Source of the DNA: Pseudomonas serbica
GTDB lineage: Bacteria; Pseudomonadota; Gammaproteobacteria; Pseudomonadales; Pseudomonadaceae
Direction: 5' to 3'
DNA length: 64,000 bases
Assembly: GCF_028823535.1 (NCBI RefSeq)
Contig: NZ_JAQIYM010000009.1
Location: forward strand, 248,001-312,000
A program made the position numbers and the translations under genes. Shown here piece by piece: positions 16,809 to 25,485 of the stretch; position 1 is the first letter of the stretch; each line of letters starts with the position of its first letter. The notes beneath the pieces are model-generated. The model saw nothing but the letters and a program-made list of their open reading frames with translations. It was not told where the DNA came from and did no database searches.

Positions 16809-17591
16809 TCAGTGCACATCTTTCCAGTATTCGCGCTTGAGCAAATAAGCGAATACGAAGAAGAACGCCAGGTACAGCAATACGTACGTACCGATGCGCT
16901 GATGTTGCAGCTTAACCGGGTTAGCCGAGTAAGCCAGGAAGGTTACCAGATTCTTGACCTTCTCATCGAACTGCTCTTCGGTCAGGGCGCCACTTTTCGG
17001 CACGATGGTCAACTGATCGCACGCCTCATGGGTCAGCGGCGTACCGGTCAGCGGATCATATTGCTTCTTGCCGTCCTCGACGATCTGAACCTGTTTGCAC
17101 CCGACGACCTGACGACCTTGCAGGCCGACCAGCACGTTAGGCATGCCCACGTTCGGGAAGACCTTGTTGTTCACACCCCATGGGCGCGACGGGTCTTCAT
17201 AGAACGACTTCAGGTAACCGTAGAGCCAATCGGTGCCACGAACACGAGCGACCAGGGTCAGGTCGGGCGGGGCCGCACCGAACCAGGTCTTGGCGTCAGC
17301 CGGCTGCATGCCGATGTTCATGTGATCGCCGATCTTGGCACCGGTGAATACCAGCTTGTCGAGCATCAACTCGTGCGGGATGCCGAGGTCATCGGCAACA
17401 CGCTCATAACGCTGGAACTTGGCGCTGTGGCAGCCCATGCAATAGTTGGCGAACGTACGCGCGCCATCCTGCATCGCAGCCTTGTCAGCAACGTCGATGT
17501 CGACTTTTTCCAGCTCGGGACCACCGTGTGGTGCCGCAAAGGACAACACTGGCAGGGCAGCAAGCATCAATACAGCAAATAGTTTTTTCAT
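16809..17591 (-). CDS. petC: Ubiquinol-cytochrome c reductase, cytochrome c1 subunit
   Basis: Membrane-anchored c-type cytochrome of complex III that passes electrons to soluble cytochrome c. The 260-residue protein has a Sec signal peptide (1-20), heme motif CMGCH (51-55), and a C-terminal membrane anchor (about 228-248) ending KREYWKDVH. Start MKKLFAV is preferred because its ATG overlaps the petB stop by one base and gives a clean signal peptide. Unlike some proteobacterial fbcH fusions, cytochrome b and c1 are separate genes here. Confidence 0.96.
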   Translation of the reverse strand: MKKLFAVLMLAALPVLSFAAPHGGPELEKVDIDVADKAAMQDGARTFANYCMGCHSAKFQRYERVADDLGIPHELMLDKLVFTGAKIGDHMNIGMQPADAKTWFGAAPPDLTLVARVRGTDWLYGYLKSFYEDPSRPWGVNNKVFPNVGMPNVLVGLQGRQVVGCKQVQIVEDGKKQYDPLTGTPLTHEACDQLTIVPKSGALTEEQFDEKVKNLVTFLAYSANPVKLQHQRIGTYVLLYLAFFFVFAYLLKREYWKDVH

Positions 17592-18802
17592 CAGCCAGTC
17601 ACCCTTTCCGGAACCGGTTTGGTCTTCTCGAGCCTGGTGTAGAACGGCATCAGGATGAAGTAGGCGAAATACAGGAAGGTACACACCTGCGACAGCAACG
17701 TACGGCCTGGAGTCGGAGCCAGAACACCCAAAACGCCCAGGATCACGAAGGAGATGCAGAACACCCAGAGCCAGATCTTGCTCAGCCAGCCCTTGTAGCG
17801 CATCGACTTGACCGGGCTACGGTCCAGCCACGGCAGGACGAACAGCACGGCGATGGCCGCACCCATGGCGATAACACCGAGAAGCTTGTCGGGAACCGCA
17901 CGCAAGATCGCGTAGAACGGCGTGAAGTACCAGACCGGAGCGATGTGCTCTGGGGTCTTGAAGGCGTTCGCCACTTCAAAGTTCGGCTTCTCGAGGAAGT
18001 AGCCACCCATTTCCGGGAAGAAGAACACGATCGAACAGAAGATGAACAGGAACACCACCACGCCGACGATATCTTTCACGGTGTAGTAAGGGTGGAACGC
18101 GATACCGTCCAGCGGCACGCCGTTTTCATCCTTGTGTTTCTTGATGTCGACGCCGTCCGGGTTGTTCGAACCGACTTCGTGCAGCGCCAGGACGTGCAGC
18201 ACCACCAGGCCGAGAATCACGATCGGCAAGGCGACCACGTGCAGGGCGAAGAAGCGGTTCAGGGTGATGCCGGAGATCAGGTAGTCACCACGAATCCACT
18301 GGGTCAGGTCGTTGCCGATGACCGGGATCGCACCGAACAGCGAGATGATCACCTGGGCACCCCAGTAGGACATCTGGCCCCACGGCAGCAGGTAGCCCAT
18401 GAAGGCCTCGGCCATCAGCGCCAGGTAGATCAGCATGCCGAAGACCCACACCAACTCGCGCGGCTTCTGGTACGAACCGTAGAGCAAACCACGGAACATG
18501 TGCAGATAGACCACGATGAAGAACGCCGAAGCGCCGGTGGAGTGCAGCAGGCGCAGGATCGAGCCGTACTCGACGTCGCGCATGATGTACTCGACGGAAG
18601 CAAAGGCTTCTTCTGCCGACGGGGTGTAGCTCATGGTCAGCCAGACACCGGTAACGATCTGGTTGACCAGGACGAGCAGCGCCAGGGAGCCAAAGAAATA
18701 GAAGAAGTTGAAGTTTTTCGGAGCGTAGTACTTGCTGAGATGGTCTTCCCACATCTTGGTGGCAGGAAAGCGCGCATCAACCCAATCCATGAACTTGCTC
18801 AT
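17591..18802 (-). CDS. petB: Ubiquinol-cytochrome c reductase, cytochrome b subunit
   Basis: Integral membrane cytochrome b with the two b hemes and the quinol sites of complex III. The 403-residue product has eight to nine hydrophobic segments and typical blocks (GYLLPWGQMSYWGAQVI near the Qo site, paired histidines in helices B and D, and PEW-region-like PVWYFTPFYAILR). An ATG at 18802 overlaps the petA stop; a GTG one codon upstream is also in frame. It lies between petA and petC. Confidence 0.96.
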   Translation of the reverse strand: MSKFMDWVDARFPATKMWEDHLSKYYAPKNFNFFYFFGSLALLVLVNQIVTGVWLTMSYTPSAEEAFASVEYIMRDVEYGSILRLLHSTGASAFFIVVYLHMFRGLLYGSYQKPRELVWVFGMLIYLALMAEAFMGYLLPWGQMSYWGAQVIISLFGAIPVIGNDLTQWIRGDYLISGITLNRFFALHVVALPIVILGLVVLHVLALHEVGSNNPDGVDIKKHKDENGVPLDGIAFHPYYTVKDIVGVVVFLFIFCSIVFFFPEMGGYFLEKPNFEVANAFKTPEHIAPVWYFTPFYAILRAVPDKLLGVIAMGAAIAVLFVLPWLDRSPVKSMRYKGWLSKIWLWVFCISFVILGVLGVLAPTPGRTLLSQVCTFLYFAYFILMPFYTRLEKTKPVPERVTG

Positions 18803-19395
18803 CACGCTTTCTCCGTATCGACGCCAACGACGATGATGTCATCGGTCTCATAGGAATGCGGGGGAACTGGCAGGTTCAAAGGCGCAGGTTGCGACTTGTA
18901 GACGCGGCCAGCCAGGTCGTAGTGGGAGCCGTGGCAAGGACAGAAATAGCCACCTACCCAGTCCTTGCCCAAGTCAGCGGGAGCGACTTCGGGACGGAAG
19001 GTCGGCGAGCAACCCAGGTGCGTGCAGATACCGATCAGCAGCAGGACCTCAGGCTTGATCGAACGTGTTTCCGGATCAACATAGGTTGGTTGAGTCGAGT
19101 TCTTGGAGGTCGGGTCAGACAACTGGCCCTCGATCTTCTTCAGATTCCCCAGGATTTCCTGCGTACGGCGGACGATGAACACCGGCTGGCCGCGCCACTC
19201 AGCAATCATCTGCTGGCCTGGCTCGATTTTGCTGACATTCACTTTCACCGGTGCACCTGCGGCTTTCGCCTTGGCACTGGGAAACCATGACCCCACGAAC
19301 GGGACCGCAGCCCCCACCGCTCCTGCAGCACCCACCACGGATGTGGCTGCTACCAAGAAGCGACGCCGGCCTGCATTCACGCCGTCATTGCTCAT
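18802..19395 (-). CDS. petA: Ubiquinol-cytochrome c reductase, Rieske iron-sulfur subunit
   Basis: Rieske [2Fe-2S] protein of complex III. The 197-residue product starts with a twin-arginine type signal anchor (GRRRFLVAATS followed by a hydrophobic stretch), and the cluster ligands are in CTHLGC (Cys124, His126) and CPCHGS (Cys152, Cys154, His155 region). A good ribosome binding site (GGGAGAGGA) precedes the ATG. It is the first gene of petABC. Upstream a possible promoter is TTGCCA/TATACT at 19568-19542 (minus), but with only a 15-base spacer. Confidence 0.96.
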   Translation of the reverse strand: MSNDGVNAGRRRFLVAATSVVGAAGAVGAAVPFVGSWFPSAKAKAAGAPVKVNVSKIEPGQQMIAEWRGQPVFIVRRTQEILGNLKKIEGQLSDPTSKNSTQPTYVDPETRSIKPEVLLLIGICTHLGCSPTFRPEVAPADLGKDWVGGYFCPCHGSHYDLAGRVYKSQPAPLNLPVPPHSYETDDIIVVGVDTEKA

Positions 19396-19604
19396 TCAGT
19401 CCTCTCCCATCAGCTTTGTGGCCTGTTAAATCAGGCATCTACTAAGTAAAACTCTGTACTTATAAAAATTTTGCCGAATGGTAATGAAAAGCCCCAATTC
19501 TGACAAGGTAATTACCCCGAGGCACCACTGCCAAGCCTTGTAGTATAGGGCGTCTGCCGATGTGGCAAGTTGTCACAGCGCAATTCTTTGAGAAAATCAC
19601 GAGC

Positions 19605-19650
19605 ACAAAAAAACGCCCAGCTCCGTGAGGAAACTGGGCGTTCTTTTTTG
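19605..19650 (-). terminator. Intrinsic terminator after rpsI
   Basis: Stem AACGCCCAG (19612-19620) / CTGGGCGTT (19634-19642), with T-runs on both strands' 3' sides. It lies directly after rpsI and separates the ribosomal operon from petABC. Confidence 0.88.
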
Positions 19651-19664
19651 AACGTGGAAGCGAA

Positions 19665-20057
19665 TTAACGCTTCGAGTACTGCGGACGCTTACGCGCTTT
19701 ACGCAGACCAACTTTCTTACGTTCAACTTCACGTGCATCGCGGGTTACGAAGCCGGCTTTACGCAGGGCGCTGCGCAGAGTTTCGTCGTAGTCCATCAGA
19801 GCGCGGGTGATGCCGTGGCGGATTGCGCCAGCTTGACCACTCACACCACCGCCGATCACGGTGACGTAGATGTCGAACTTCTCGACAGTCTCAGTCAATT
19901 CCAGCGGCTGACGAACTACCATGCGGGCAGTTTCGCGGCCGAAGAAATTATCCAGCGAACGGTTGTTGATGGAGATGTTACCAGTACCCGGACGCAGGAA
20001 AACGCGTGCGGTTGCGGTCTTGCGACGGCCAGTGCCGTAATTTTGAGTCGCCGACAT
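19665..20057 (-). CDS. rpsI: 30S ribosomal protein S9
   Basis: S9 binds the 16S 3' domain and its C-terminal tail reaches the P-site tRNA. The 130-residue product shows the family starts TGRRKTATARVFL, the glycine-rich GGGVSGQAGAIRHGI and the basic C-terminal tail ending RKRPQYSKR. It follows rplM after 14 bases as the second gene of the rplM-rpsI operon. Length equals that of E. coli S9. Confidence 0.98.
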   Translation of the reverse strand: MSATQNYGTGRRKTATARVFLRPGTGNISINNRSLDNFFGRETARMVVRQPLELTETVEKFDIYVTVIGGGVSGQAGAIRHGITRALMDYDETLRSALRKAGFVTRDAREVERKKVGLRKARKRPQYSKR

Positions 20058-20071
20058 AATGAACTATTCCG

Positions 20072-20500
20072 TTAAATCTTCAGTTCTTGGGGCTGCTGAG
20101 CAGTATGAGGGTGTGCAGCGCCCGCATAGACTTTCAGCTTACGGTACATGTCGCGACCCAGCGGGTTCTTAGGCAGCATGCCTTTGACCGCGGTCTCGAT
20201 CACGCGCTCAGGGGCCTTGGCGATCAGCTTTTCAAAGTTGATCGACTTGATGCCGCCCGGGAAACCGGAGTGGGAGTAGTACATTTTGTCAGTGGTTTTA
20301 GCGCCGGTAACACGGATCTGCTCGGCGTTGATTACGACGATGTAGTCGCCGGTGTCAACGTGAGGAGTGTACTCAGGCTTGTGCTTGCCACGCAGACGGC
20401 TCGCGATTTCGGTGGCCAGACGACCCAGGGTCTGACCAGCAGCGTCGACGACAAACCAGTCGCGCTTTACTGTTTCCGGTTTAGCAGTAAAAGTTTTCAT
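20072..20500 (-). CDS. rplM: 50S ribosomal protein L13
   Basis: L13 is an early 50S assembly protein. The 142-residue product starts MKTFTAKPETVKRDWFVVDAAGQTLGRLA and contains the family blocks VINAEQIRVTGAK and KMYYSHSGFPGG. It is the promoter-proximal gene of rplM-rpsI, with a strong promoter about 40 bases upstream and a short leader. In E. coli L13 represses this operon; no obvious leader structure could be confirmed here. Length equals E. coli L13. Confidence 0.98.
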   Translation of the reverse strand: MKTFTAKPETVKRDWFVVDAAGQTLGRLATEIASRLRGKHKPEYTPHVDTGDYIVVINAEQIRVTGAKTTDKMYYSHSGFPGGIKSINFEKLIAKAPERVIETAVKGMLPKNPLGRDMYRKLKVYAGAAHPHTAQQPQELKI

Positions 20501-20541
20501 TCTTTATAGCCTCAGGGGCCGCCCTGTAAATTAGACGGCGG

Positions 20542-20570
20542 ATCTTACTGAATAGTGCGTACTTTGACAA
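20542..20570 (-). promoter_or_regulatory. rplM-rpsI promoter
   Basis: Minus-strand TTGTCA (20570-20565), 17-base spacer, TAAGAT (20547-20542). The predicted start leaves a leader of about 35 nt before the rplM ATG. Confidence 0.75.
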
Positions 20571-20746
20571 GTCAAAGGCAGCCGGATACAGACGCTTTCG
20601 GGGGCTCGGGTCGGCGCGTCCGTTCAACGGCAAGATTCTTCGGCGGCGGCGCATCACTTCCACTGCAGAAAGAGGTGCGCAATTATGCAGATTGCGAAAA
20701 ATAATTCAACCTGCTTTTATGATTGTTTTGCCCAGGGGAGCACCCG

Positions 20747-21787
20747 ATGGACTATCGCCAGCTAGGCCGAACCAATCTGAATGTGAGCGCAATCTGCCTC
20801 GGCACCATGACCTGGGGCGAGCAAAACAGCGAGGCAGACGCCTTCGCCCAGATCGAGCGAGCCAAGGGCGCCGGGATCAACTTCATCGATACCGCCGAAA
20901 TGTACCCGGTGCCGCCCAAGGCCGAAACCTATGCCACCACCGAGCGCTACATCGGCAATTACTTCAAAAGTCGCGGTGACCGTGCCGATTGGATCCTCGC
21001 CAGCAAGATCGCCGGCCCCGGCAACACCATCGACTACATCCGCGACAAAAACCTGCGGCACAATCGCCAGCACATCACCGCGGCGGTGGACGCCAGCCTC
21101 CAGCGCCTGCAGACCGACTACATCGACCTGTACCAGCTGCACTGGCCTGAGCGCAGCACCAACTTCTTCGGACAGCTGGGCTACAAGCACCAGACCGAGG
21201 CCAACCTGACGCCTCTGGAAGACACCCTCGAAGCGCTGGACGAACAGGTCAGGGCCGGCAAGATCCGCCACATCGGCCTGTCCAACGAAACGCCGTGGGG
21301 CACCATGCGCTTCCTGGCCCTGGCCGAGCAACGCGGCTGGCCGCGCGCGGTGTCGATCCAGAACCCCTACAACCTGCTCAACCGCAGCTTCGAGGTCGGC
21401 CTGGCGGAAATCGCCATTCGCGAACAGTGCGGCCTGCTCGCCTATTCGCCGCTGGCGTTCGGTTTCCTGTCAGGCAAGTACGAAGGTGGGGCGCGCCCGC
21501 CAAAAGGTCGCCTGAGCCTCTACAGCCGCTTCAGCCGCTATTTCAACCCGCAGTCGGAAGCGGCCTGCAGCCGTTACGTCGCCCTGGCCCGTGAGCACGG
21601 CCTCGACCCAGCGCAAATGGCCCTGGCCTTCGTCACGCAACAGCCGTTCGTGACCAGCAACATCATTGGCGCCACGACACTGGAACAACTGGACAGCAAC
21701 ATTGCCAGTTTTGATCTGAAACTGTCGGAGGAAGTGCTGGAAGGGATCGAGGCGATCCACAAGGACCACCCGAACCCTGCACCTTGA
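20747..21787 (+). CDS. tas: Aldo/keto reductase, Tas family
   Basis: NADP(H)-dependent aldo/keto reductase with a TIM-barrel fold. The 346-residue product has the catalytic set: Asp and Tyr in DTAEMYP, Lys in LASKIAG and His in QLHWPE. Blocks such as GTMTWGEQNSEADA, IQNPYNLLNRSFEVGLAE and HGLDPAQMALAFV match E. coli Tas (also 346 residues). Natural substrate is unknown; tas was found as a suppressor of tyrosine starvation. Start chosen by AGGGGAG before ATG. It stands alone, followed by a 12-bp hairpin. Confidence 0.9.
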   Translation: MDYRQLGRTNLNVSAICLGTMTWGEQNSEADAFAQIERAKGAGINFIDTAEMYPVPPKAETYATTERYIGNYFKSRGDRADWILASKIAGPGNTIDYIRDKNLRHNRQHITAAVDASLQRLQTDYIDLYQLHWPERSTNFFGQLGYKHQTEANLTPLEDTLEALDEQVRAGKIRHIGLSNETPWGTMRFLALAEQRGWPRAVSIQNPYNLLNRSFEVGLAEIAIREQCGLLAYSPLAFGFLSGKYEGGARPPKGRLSLYSRFSRYFNPQSEAACSRYVALAREHGLDPAQMALAFVTQQPFVTSNIIGATTLEQLDSNIASFDLKLSEEVLEGIEAIHKDHPNPAP

Positions 21788-21793
21788 TCGAAT

Positions 21794-21824
21794 GATCGTT
21801 CCCACGCTCTGTGTGGGAACGATC
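21794..21824 (+). terminator. Hairpin with 12-bp stem after tas
   Basis: GATCGTTCCCAC (21794-21805) pairs perfectly with GTGGGAACGATC (21813-21824). No T-run follows, so it may be a small dispersed repeat of the pseudomonad 'cgttcccacgctc' type that also acts as a boundary between the convergent genes. Confidence 0.6.
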
Positions 21825-21833
21825 AACACTGCA

Positions 21834-22970
21834 TTACAGTGACCGCGCAATAATCTCCTTCATGATTTCATTGGTCCCGGCATAGATCCGCTGCACCCGC
21901 GCATCCGCCCACGCCCGGGCAATCGGGTATTCCCACATGAATCCGTAGCCGCCATGCAACTGCACGCACTCGTCGAGCACTTTGCATTGCAGGTCCGTGC
22001 CCCAATACTTGGCCATCGCCGCCGTCGGCACGTCGAGCTTGCCTTGCAGGTGCAACTCCAGGCAGCGATCGACGAAGACCCGGCCGATCTGGATCTCGGT
22101 CGCCATCTCGGCGAGTTTGAACCGGGTGTTCTGGAAGTCGGCAATCGCCTTGCCAAAGGCCTTGCGCTCGCGCGTGTAGTCCAGGGTCCATTGCAACGCC
22201 GCTTCGGCTGAAGCCAGGCCGCCGATGGCCACGGTGAGGCGCTCCTGCGGCAACTCCTGCATCAGATACGCGAACCCCATGCCTGCCTGGCCCAGCAGGT
22301 TTTCCTTGGGCACCCGCACGTCCTGGAAGAACAGCTCCGAAGTGTCCTGGGCCTTCATGCCGACCTTTTCCAGGCGTCTGCCCTTGTCGAAGCCGGGCGT
22401 ATCGGCCTCCACCAGAAACAGGCTGGTACCCTTCGCACCCGCCTTCGGATCGGTCTTGGCGACGACGATCACCAGGTCGGCGAGAAAGCCATTGGTGATG
22501 AAAGTCTTCGAACCATTGATCACATACTCGTCGCCATCGAGCACCGCGGTGGTCTTCACCCCTTGCAGGTCGGAACCGGCGCCGGGCTCGGTCATGGCGA
22601 TGGCACTGACCATCTCGCCAGACACCAGTTTCGGCAGGTATTTGTGTTTCAGCATTTCACTGCCGTAATGCAGGATATAGGGTGCAACAATGTCCGAATG
22701 CAGGGAAAAACCGATACCGGTCAACCCCAGGCGCCCCACCTCTTCAATGACCACCGCGCTGTACAGGAAGTCCGCCCCCAGCCCGCCATATTGCTCCGGC
22801 AGATGCGAGCACAACATCCCCGCCTCCCCTGCCTTGTTCCAGAGTTGACGGTCGATATAGCCCTGCTTTTCCCATTGCCCATGGAACGGCACAGCCTCTT
22901 TTTCGAGGAACGTCCGCACACTGTCGCGAAAAAGTTCGTGCTCGGAACTGAACAAGGTTCTGGGAATCAT
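21834..22970 (-). CDS. Acyl-CoA dehydrogenase
   Basis: FAD-dependent acyl-CoA dehydrogenase of the short/medium-chain type (378 residues). N-terminal helical domain, middle beta domain with SAIAMTEPGAGSDLQG and the substrate loop, and C-terminal helical domain with LHGGYGFMWEYPIARAWADARVQRIYAGTNEIMKEI; the Glu in the YAGTNE block is the usual base. The exact substrate is not predictable. It is transcribed divergently from the AraC-type gene at 23116, which could regulate it. Confidence 0.9.
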   Translation of the reverse strand: MIPRTLFSSEHELFRDSVRTFLEKEAVPFHGQWEKQGYIDRQLWNKAGEAGMLCSHLPEQYGGLGADFLYSAVVIEEVGRLGLTGIGFSLHSDIVAPYILHYGSEMLKHKYLPKLVSGEMVSAIAMTEPGAGSDLQGVKTTAVLDGDEYVINGSKTFITNGFLADLVIVVAKTDPKAGAKGTSLFLVEADTPGFDKGRRLEKVGMKAQDTSELFFQDVRVPKENLLGQAGMGFAYLMQELPQERLTVAIGGLASAEAALQWTLDYTRERKAFGKAIADFQNTRFKLAEMATEIQIGRVFVDRCLELHLQGKLDVPTAAMAKYWGTDLQCKVLDECVQLHGGYGFMWEYPIARAWADARVQRIYAGTNEIMKEIIARSL

Positions 22971-23115
22971 GCGGCACCTTATCTTTGTTTTTAAAGGACT
23001 GGACCTTCAGAGACTATGCCTCGCGTCCGATACAGGACACTGGACACATCCGACAAAAAATAAGACGATCCAGCCGTCTGGTGACCACTTTCCCCTATAA
23101 GAATAAAGTTGAATT
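22971..23115. promoter_or_regulatory. Divergent control region, acyl-CoA dehydrogenase / AraC-type regulator
   Basis: 145-base divergent spacer. It contains an imperfect palindrome GTCC-N6-GGAC (23025-23038) and a direct repeat GGACAC at 23035-23040 and 23042-23047, plausible as a regulator site but unproven. Confidence 0.35.
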
Positions 23116-24111
23116 ATGTCTAACCAAGCCTCCACGCCCTTGCGGCGCGTCAGCATCCTGGCCATTGACCGGGTTTTCGCTTCCACTCTCATGCAGGCCA
23201 AGGATTTCTTCCACCTCGCCAGCCTGCGCTACGGAAAACAACTGGGTCACGGCCTGACTCCCGCCTTCGAAACCCGGCTCGTCAGCCCCGATGGCAAACC
23301 GGTCAACACCTTCAGCGATGTGACAATACCGGTGGATGGCGGCCTGGAAAATGCCGACATCATCGTCATCCCCGCCTTCTGGGACGATTTCGATACCCTG
23401 AGCAAACGTTACCCACAGGTCCTGCCCTGGCTGCGCCAGCAACATGCGCGGGGCGCCGTATTGTGCGGCGAGGCCACCGGCGTGTTCTGGCTCGCCGAAG
23501 CCGGTCTGCTCGATGGCAAGGAGGCCACCACCTATTGGCGCTTCTTCAATGCCTTTGCGGAGCGTTTCCCGAGGGTCCAGCTCAATCAGGACAAGCACCT
23601 GACCGACGCCGACAACCTGTACTGCGCGGGCGGCACCACCTCGGCATGCGACCTGTACATCTACCTGATCGAGCGCTTCTGCGGCGCCAACGTGTCCCAG
23701 GCCGTAGCGCGGGACATCCTCTATGAAGTGCAACGCAGCTATTCACCGGGAAGAATCGGTTTCGGCGGGCAAAAACTGCACCAGGACGTGATCATCCTGC
23801 AGATCCAGCACTGGCTCGAAGAACACTTCGCCGACAAATTCCGCTTCGAAGACGTCGCCCGCGAACACGGCATGAGCATCCGCAACTTCATGCGCCGCTT
23901 CCAGACCGCCACCGGCGACAAGCCACTGCACTACCTGCAGAGACTGCGCATCGAAACCGCCAAGGGCCTGCTGTCCGGCAGCCGCAAGAGCATCAAGACC
24001 ATCAGCTACGAAGTTGGCTACGACGACGCCAGCTTCTTCGCACGCCTGTTCCGCCAGCACACGGAGTTGTCGCCGAACCAGTATCGACAGCAGTTTCAGC
24101 AAGCAGCCTGA
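23116..24111 (+). CDS. GlxA-family AraC-type transcriptional regulator with DJ-1/PfpI domain
   Basis: 331-residue regulator. Residues about 12-195 resemble a class I glutamine-amidotransferase/DJ-1 domain (VSILAIDRVFAST, IVIPAFWDDF, AVLCGEATGVFWLAEAGLL); the nucleophile-elbow position region reads GEATGV, not the classical Cys elbow, so it is probably a sensor. Residues about 215-325 form two AraC helix-turn-helix motifs (RFEDVAREHGMSIRNFMRRF and ISYEVGYDDASFFARLFRQ). The family includes regulators of arginine, glycine-betaine and carnitine metabolism; the ligand here is unknown. It is divergent from an acyl-CoA dehydrogenase. Confidence 0.88.
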   Translation: MSNQASTPLRRVSILAIDRVFASTLMQAKDFFHLASLRYGKQLGHGLTPAFETRLVSPDGKPVNTFSDVTIPVDGGLENADIIVIPAFWDDFDTLSKRYPQVLPWLRQQHARGAVLCGEATGVFWLAEAGLLDGKEATTYWRFFNAFAERFPRVQLNQDKHLTDADNLYCAGGTTSACDLYIYLIERFCGANVSQAVARDILYEVQRSYSPGRIGFGGQKLHQDVIILQIQHWLEEHFADKFRFEDVAREHGMSIRNFMRRFQTATGDKPLHYLQRLRIETAKGLLSGSRKSIKTISYEVGYDDASFFARLFRQHTELSPNQYRQQFQQAA

Positions 24112-24127
24112 TACAACAGAGATCCAA

Positions 24128-24217
24128 TGTGGGAGCGAGCCTGCTCGCGATGGCGTCGGCATATTCAGCAAATGATGTCGCTGACACACCGCTATCGCGA
24201 GCAGGCTCGCTCCCACA
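24128..24217. repeat. REPIN: two inverted REP sequences
   Basis: TGTGGGAGCGAGCC... at 24128-24150 and its inverted copy at 24195-24217, separated by 44 bases. Each REP itself contains the GAGCC/GGCTC-type palindrome. Same family as copies at 44113, 52354 and 55585. Confidence 0.9.
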
Positions 24218-24254
24218 AGGGATTGCGGTGACTTCGAGGTTTCTTCAGCGCAAA

Positions 24255-24288
24255 AAAAGGGCCTGCAAATGCAGGCCCTTTTTTTCGA
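24255..24288. terminator. Bidirectional terminator
   Basis: Stem AAAGGGCCTGC (24256-24266) / GCAGGCCCTTT (24271-24281) with a 4-base loop, A-run before and T-run after; serves the AraC-type gene and zapE, which converge here. Confidence 0.9.
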
Positions 24289-24300
24289 TTTCGAATCGTC

Positions 24301-25395
24301 TTACGGCTTATGCGCCCGGGACAGGAATTCGTGGGATTGCATTTCCAGCAGGCGGCTCAGGGTTCGCTGGAACTCGAAGTTCAGGCGACCGCCGGTGTAG
24401 AGGTCCTTGAGTTCGACTTCGGCAGAAATGATCAGCTTGACGTTGCGATCGTAGAATTCGTCGACCATGTTGATGAAGCGTCGGGCGATGTCGTCGGTAG
24501 TGACGCTCATCTGCTCGACACCGCTGAGCAGCACGGCGTGGAAGATCTTGCCCAGTTCGATGTAGTCGTTCTGGCTGCGCGGGCCATCGCACAGTTCGCG
24601 GAAGTCGAACCAGGCCACGTCGTCGCAGGTACGCAGGGCACGAATTTCGCGGTTCTCGATCATCAGCACGTCGTTTTCGATCGCAGCGGTGCATTCCGGC
24701 GTCAGCGCGCGGAAGCTTTTGCGCAGGCTTTCGTGGGAGGCTTCGTCGAGCGGGAAGTGGAACAGCTCCGCTTGTTCCAGGTGACGCAGGCGATAGTCGA
24801 CGCCGCTGTCGACGTTGACGATCTCGGTGTTCTGCTTGATCAGCGCGATGGCCGGCAGGAAGCGCGCGCGTTGCAGGCCGTCCTTGTACAGGCCGTCCGG
24901 CACGATGTTCGAGGTTGCCACCAGGGTCACGCCGTTCTTGAACAGCTCTTCCATCAGGGTGCCGAGGATCATGGCGTCGGTGATGTCGGAGACGAAGAAT
25001 TCATCGAAGCAGATCACCCGGGCTTCGGTGGCGAAACGCTTGGCAATGATGGTCAGCGGATTTTTCTCGCCGCCCAGGGTCTTCATCTCTTCGTGCACGC
25101 GCTTCATGAAGCGGTGGAAGTGAGTGCGGGACTTTTCCTTGAACGGCAGCGCTTCGAAGAAGGTGTCGACCAGGTAAGTCTTGCCGCGACCCACGCCACC
25201 CCAGAAGTACAGGCCCTTGACCGGTGCCTGATCCTTCTTGCCAAACAGTTTGCCCAGCAGGCCCGGCTTGTTCTGCTCGGCCGCGACCAGATCGTCGTAC
25301 AGGCGCTGCAGATGACGCACGGCAGTTTCCTGCGCGGCATCATGGAAGAATTCCGGGCGTTTCAGATCAGCTTGATATCGTTCTAGGGGCGTCAT
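24301..25395 (-). CDS. zapE: Cell division ATPase ZapE (AFG1-like)
   Basis: ZapE is an AFG1-family P-loop ATPase that joins the division ring and destabilises FtsZ bundles at late constriction. The 364-residue product has Walker A GGVGRGKT (66-73), the adjacent YLVDTFF, Walker B ICFDEFFV and sensor-like VATSNIVPDGLY. It belongs to the sspA-pet-rpsI-zapE-trpS neighbourhood conserved in pseudomonads. Upstream gene trpS is on the same strand, with a 90-base gap. Confidence 0.93.
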   Translation of the reverse strand: MTPLERYQADLKRPEFFHDAAQETAVRHLQRLYDDLVAAEQNKPGLLGKLFGKKDQAPVKGLYFWGGVGRGKTYLVDTFFEALPFKEKSRTHFHRFMKRVHEEMKTLGGEKNPLTIIAKRFATEARVICFDEFFVSDITDAMILGTLMEELFKNGVTLVATSNIVPDGLYKDGLQRARFLPAIALIKQNTEIVNVDSGVDYRLRHLEQAELFHFPLDEASHESLRKSFRALTPECTAAIENDVLMIENREIRALRTCDDVAWFDFRELCDGPRSQNDYIELGKIFHAVLLSGVEQMSVTTDDIARRFINMVDEFYDRNVKLIISAEVELKDLYTGGRLNFEFQRTLSRLLEMQSHEFLSRAHKP

Positions 25396-25485
25396 AATTC
25401 GTTAGCAAGGCAACAAAAACGGGCCGTCACTGTAGCGATGGCCCGGGGGAATGGCAATCAGCCCTTGGTCGGGCCGAGCCGTTGA

